Positions 62,925 through 64,000 of a stretch of 64,000 nucleotides of DNA are shown here, piece after piece. A model generated the notes under the pieces. That model was not told the origin of the DNA and did not search any database. It saw only the letters and a program-made list of their open reading frames with translations. A program made the position numbers and the translations under genes. Within the stretch, counting starts at the first letter, position 1, and the number at the start of each line of letters is the position of its first letter. The stretch spans positions 1 to 64,000 of the forward strand of contig NZ_JAPDOD010000030.1 in the NCBI RefSeq assembly GCF_027587205.1, in the 5' to 3' direction. The stretch comes from Solirubrobacter ginsenosidimutans. Lineage in GTDB: Bacteria > Actinomycetota > Thermoleophilia > Solirubrobacterales > Solirubrobacteraceae.

Positions 62925-63677
62925 GTGTCGCTCAGTCGCTGGATCCGCCGAGGCGTCGCGAGCGTTGGCGTCGGCTTGTTGCTCGCGATCGCGATCGGTG
63001 CGGTGAGGCCGCCGAACGTCGCCGACGCGATCGCTGACGCGGCGGCGCCGCTCGGCGTCTGGATTCATCTCGTCGTGGTGGCCTTCGTGTTTCTCGAGAC
63101 CACGGTCCTGCTGGGGTTCTTCATCCACGGCGAGCTGGTGCTGATGCTCAGTGGCGTCGCGGCCGCGCGAGGCGATGCCTCGCTGGTCGCCTTGATCGTC
63201 CTGGCGTGGGGGGCCGCGGTGGCCGGCGACGTGGTCGGGGTGCTGCTGGGCCGCCGGCTCGGACGCCCGTTCATCGAGCGCCACGGCCGGCGGTTGCGCC
63301 TCGGCCCCGAGCGGTTGGCCCGGGTCGACGGCTTCTTCGCGCGTCACGGCCGCAAGGCGTTGTTCCTCGGGCGCTTCACGGGGTTCCTGCGCTCGGTGAT
63401 GTCGTTCGTCGTGGGCAGCGCCGGCCTGCCGGTGCGCCGCCTGTTGCCGGTCAGCGCCGCGAGCGCGCTGGTCTGGACCGCCACGTTCACGGTGATCGGC
63501 TACGCGCTCGCGGACTCCTTCGCCAGCGCGGGGCAGACTGCGACGCGCATCACGTCCGCCGCGATCGTGGTGGTGATCGCGGCGTTCGTGATCCGGTCGC
63601 GCGTCAGTCGGCCGCCAGCACCGGCCGCGGCGCCGCGGCCCGGCGGCGCGGCCACAGGCGATCGCCCAGCAGCGTGA
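62925..63677 (+). CDS. DedA-family (VTT-domain) membrane protein
   Basis: 250 aa from GTG 62925. After a first hydrophobic segment (VASVGVGLLLAIAIGAV), the VTT domain contains FLETTVLLGFFIHGELVLMLSGVAA, a GDVVGVLLGRRLG stretch and FFARHGRKALFLGRFTGFLRSVMSFVVGSAGLP, the DedA core with the FxRF/GRF-like basic helix. Family members take part in lipid scrambling and envelope homeostasis. Its 3' end overlaps the MMPL gene at the edge by 74 nt, tail to tail. Confidence 0.82.
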   Translation: MSLSRWIRRGVASVGVGLLLAIAIGAVRPPNVADAIADAAAPLGVWIHLVVVAFVFLETTVLLGFFIHGELVLMLSGVAAARGDASLVALIVLAWGAAVAGDVVGVLLGRRLGRPFIERHGRRLRLGPERLARVDGFFARHGRKALFLGRFTGFLRSVMSFVVGSAGLPVRRLLPVSAASALVWTATFTVIGYALADSFASAGQTATRITSAAIVVVIAAFVIRSRVSRPPAPAAAPRPGGAATGDRPAA

Positions 63678-64000
63678 GCGCGGCGGGCGCCATCAACAGG
63701 CGCACGAGCGTGACGTCGACGAGCACGGCGGTGGCGAGGCCGATGCCGGTCATCTTGATCACCGGGTCGGGATCGGTGGCGAAGCCGAGGAAGACGGCGA
63801 TCATGATCCCTCCGGCCGCGGTGATGATCTTGCGCGTGCCCGCCGATGCCGCCGCGATCGCCTCGCGGTGGCCGGCGTGCCGGTCCCACTCCTCGCGGAC
63901 CCGCGAGAGCAGGAACACGTTGTAGTCCGTGGAGAGCCCGAACAGGATCGCGAACATGAACAGCGGCACGTAGGGCACGACCGGCTGCTGCTCGACACCG
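63604..64000 (-). CDS. MMPL/RND-family transporter, C-terminal part (cut by window edge)
   Basis: The frame is open to the window end, so only the last 132 residues are seen. They include YVPLFMFAILFGLSTDYNVFLLSRVREEW, with the STDYNVF proton-relay motif of the second half, a helix TAAGGIMIAVFLGFA, and VLVDVTLVRLLMAPAALTLLGDRLWP, the usual end of MmpL proteins. The substrate is unknown. It is a second member of the family that also occurs at 27207. Confidence 0.85.
   Translation of the reverse strand, partial: GVEQQPVVPYVPLFMFAILFGLSTDYNVFLLSRVREEWDRHAGHREAIAAASAGTRKIITAAGGIMIAVFLGFATDPDPVIKMTGIGLATAVLVDVTLVRLLMAPAALTLLGDRLWPRRRAAAPRPVLAAD

Overview
The window is a chromosomal segment of a very GC-rich, gene-dense actinobacterium. 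The best guess is the class Thermoleophilia (Solirubrobacter/Conexibacter-like), inferred from gene content and not from a marker gene. The clues are many very large AfsR/SARP- and LuxR-type regulators, DUF5995 and DUF2252 proteins, and a secreted TolB-like protein with a C-terminal Arg/Lys-rich beta domain of the kind common in that class. I see no rRNA, tRNA, CRISPR array, insertion sequence, phage block or replication origin. About 52 protein genes are called; one is cut by each window edge.

Left part (1-10 kb): a cut LuxR-type ATPase regulator; a tightly overlapping operon (78-aa protein, TetR, SDR) divergent from an alpha/beta hydrolase across a perfect 16-bp operator-like palindrome; a 1120-aa BTAD-ATPase regulator; a lone ECF sigma factor; a DUF5995 protein; and a TetR/quinone oxidoreductase divergent pair. 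The only long stretch without a gene (10149-10806) holds a possible anti-sigma remnant and a striking 17-bp-arm inverted repeat.

10.8-20 kb: a catechol ortho-cleavage operon (catB-catC-catA) with divergent LysR gene catR, which is translationally coupled to a DMT transporter; then a 933-aa BTAD-ATPase regulator and a three-gene operon ending in a DHA2-type exporter. 20-27 kb: a secreted 1541-aa GH78 alpha-L-rhamnosidase and a PAS-GAF-GGDEF-EAL protein.

27-36.6 kb is the most unusual block. An MMPL transporter, a cytoplasmic BTAD/TPR regulator and a 1091-aa predicted membrane protein all point the same way. The last of these fuses a SARP-type DNA-binding domain, one membrane helix, a seven-repeat beta-propeller and a complete oligopeptide-binding (SBP_bac_5) domain. 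A small exported protein and a vanadium haloperoxidase-like enzyme follow. Tandem 11-bp repeats, the spacing used by SARP regulators, precede the MMPL gene, and a weaker pair precedes the exported-protein gene. I propose a one-component trans-envelope regulator that senses an external ligand.

36.6-64 kb: a VOC protein; an ADP-ribosylglycohydrolase-PfkB kinase fusion; an SQR-like flavoprotein; a lipoprotein; a methyltransferase; a TetR/cupin pair with a readable promoter and operator; three exported peptidases of different classes (G1, M6, M4) within 7 kb, interrupted by a protein with an N-terminal motif typical of contractile-injection-system cargo; a thioesterase; hemW; a TolB-like/BBE-like flavoprotein operon divergent from a LysR gene; a flavoprotein; DUF2252; FtsH; a Tat-exported intradiol dioxygenase; a DedA protein; and a cut MMPL transporter.
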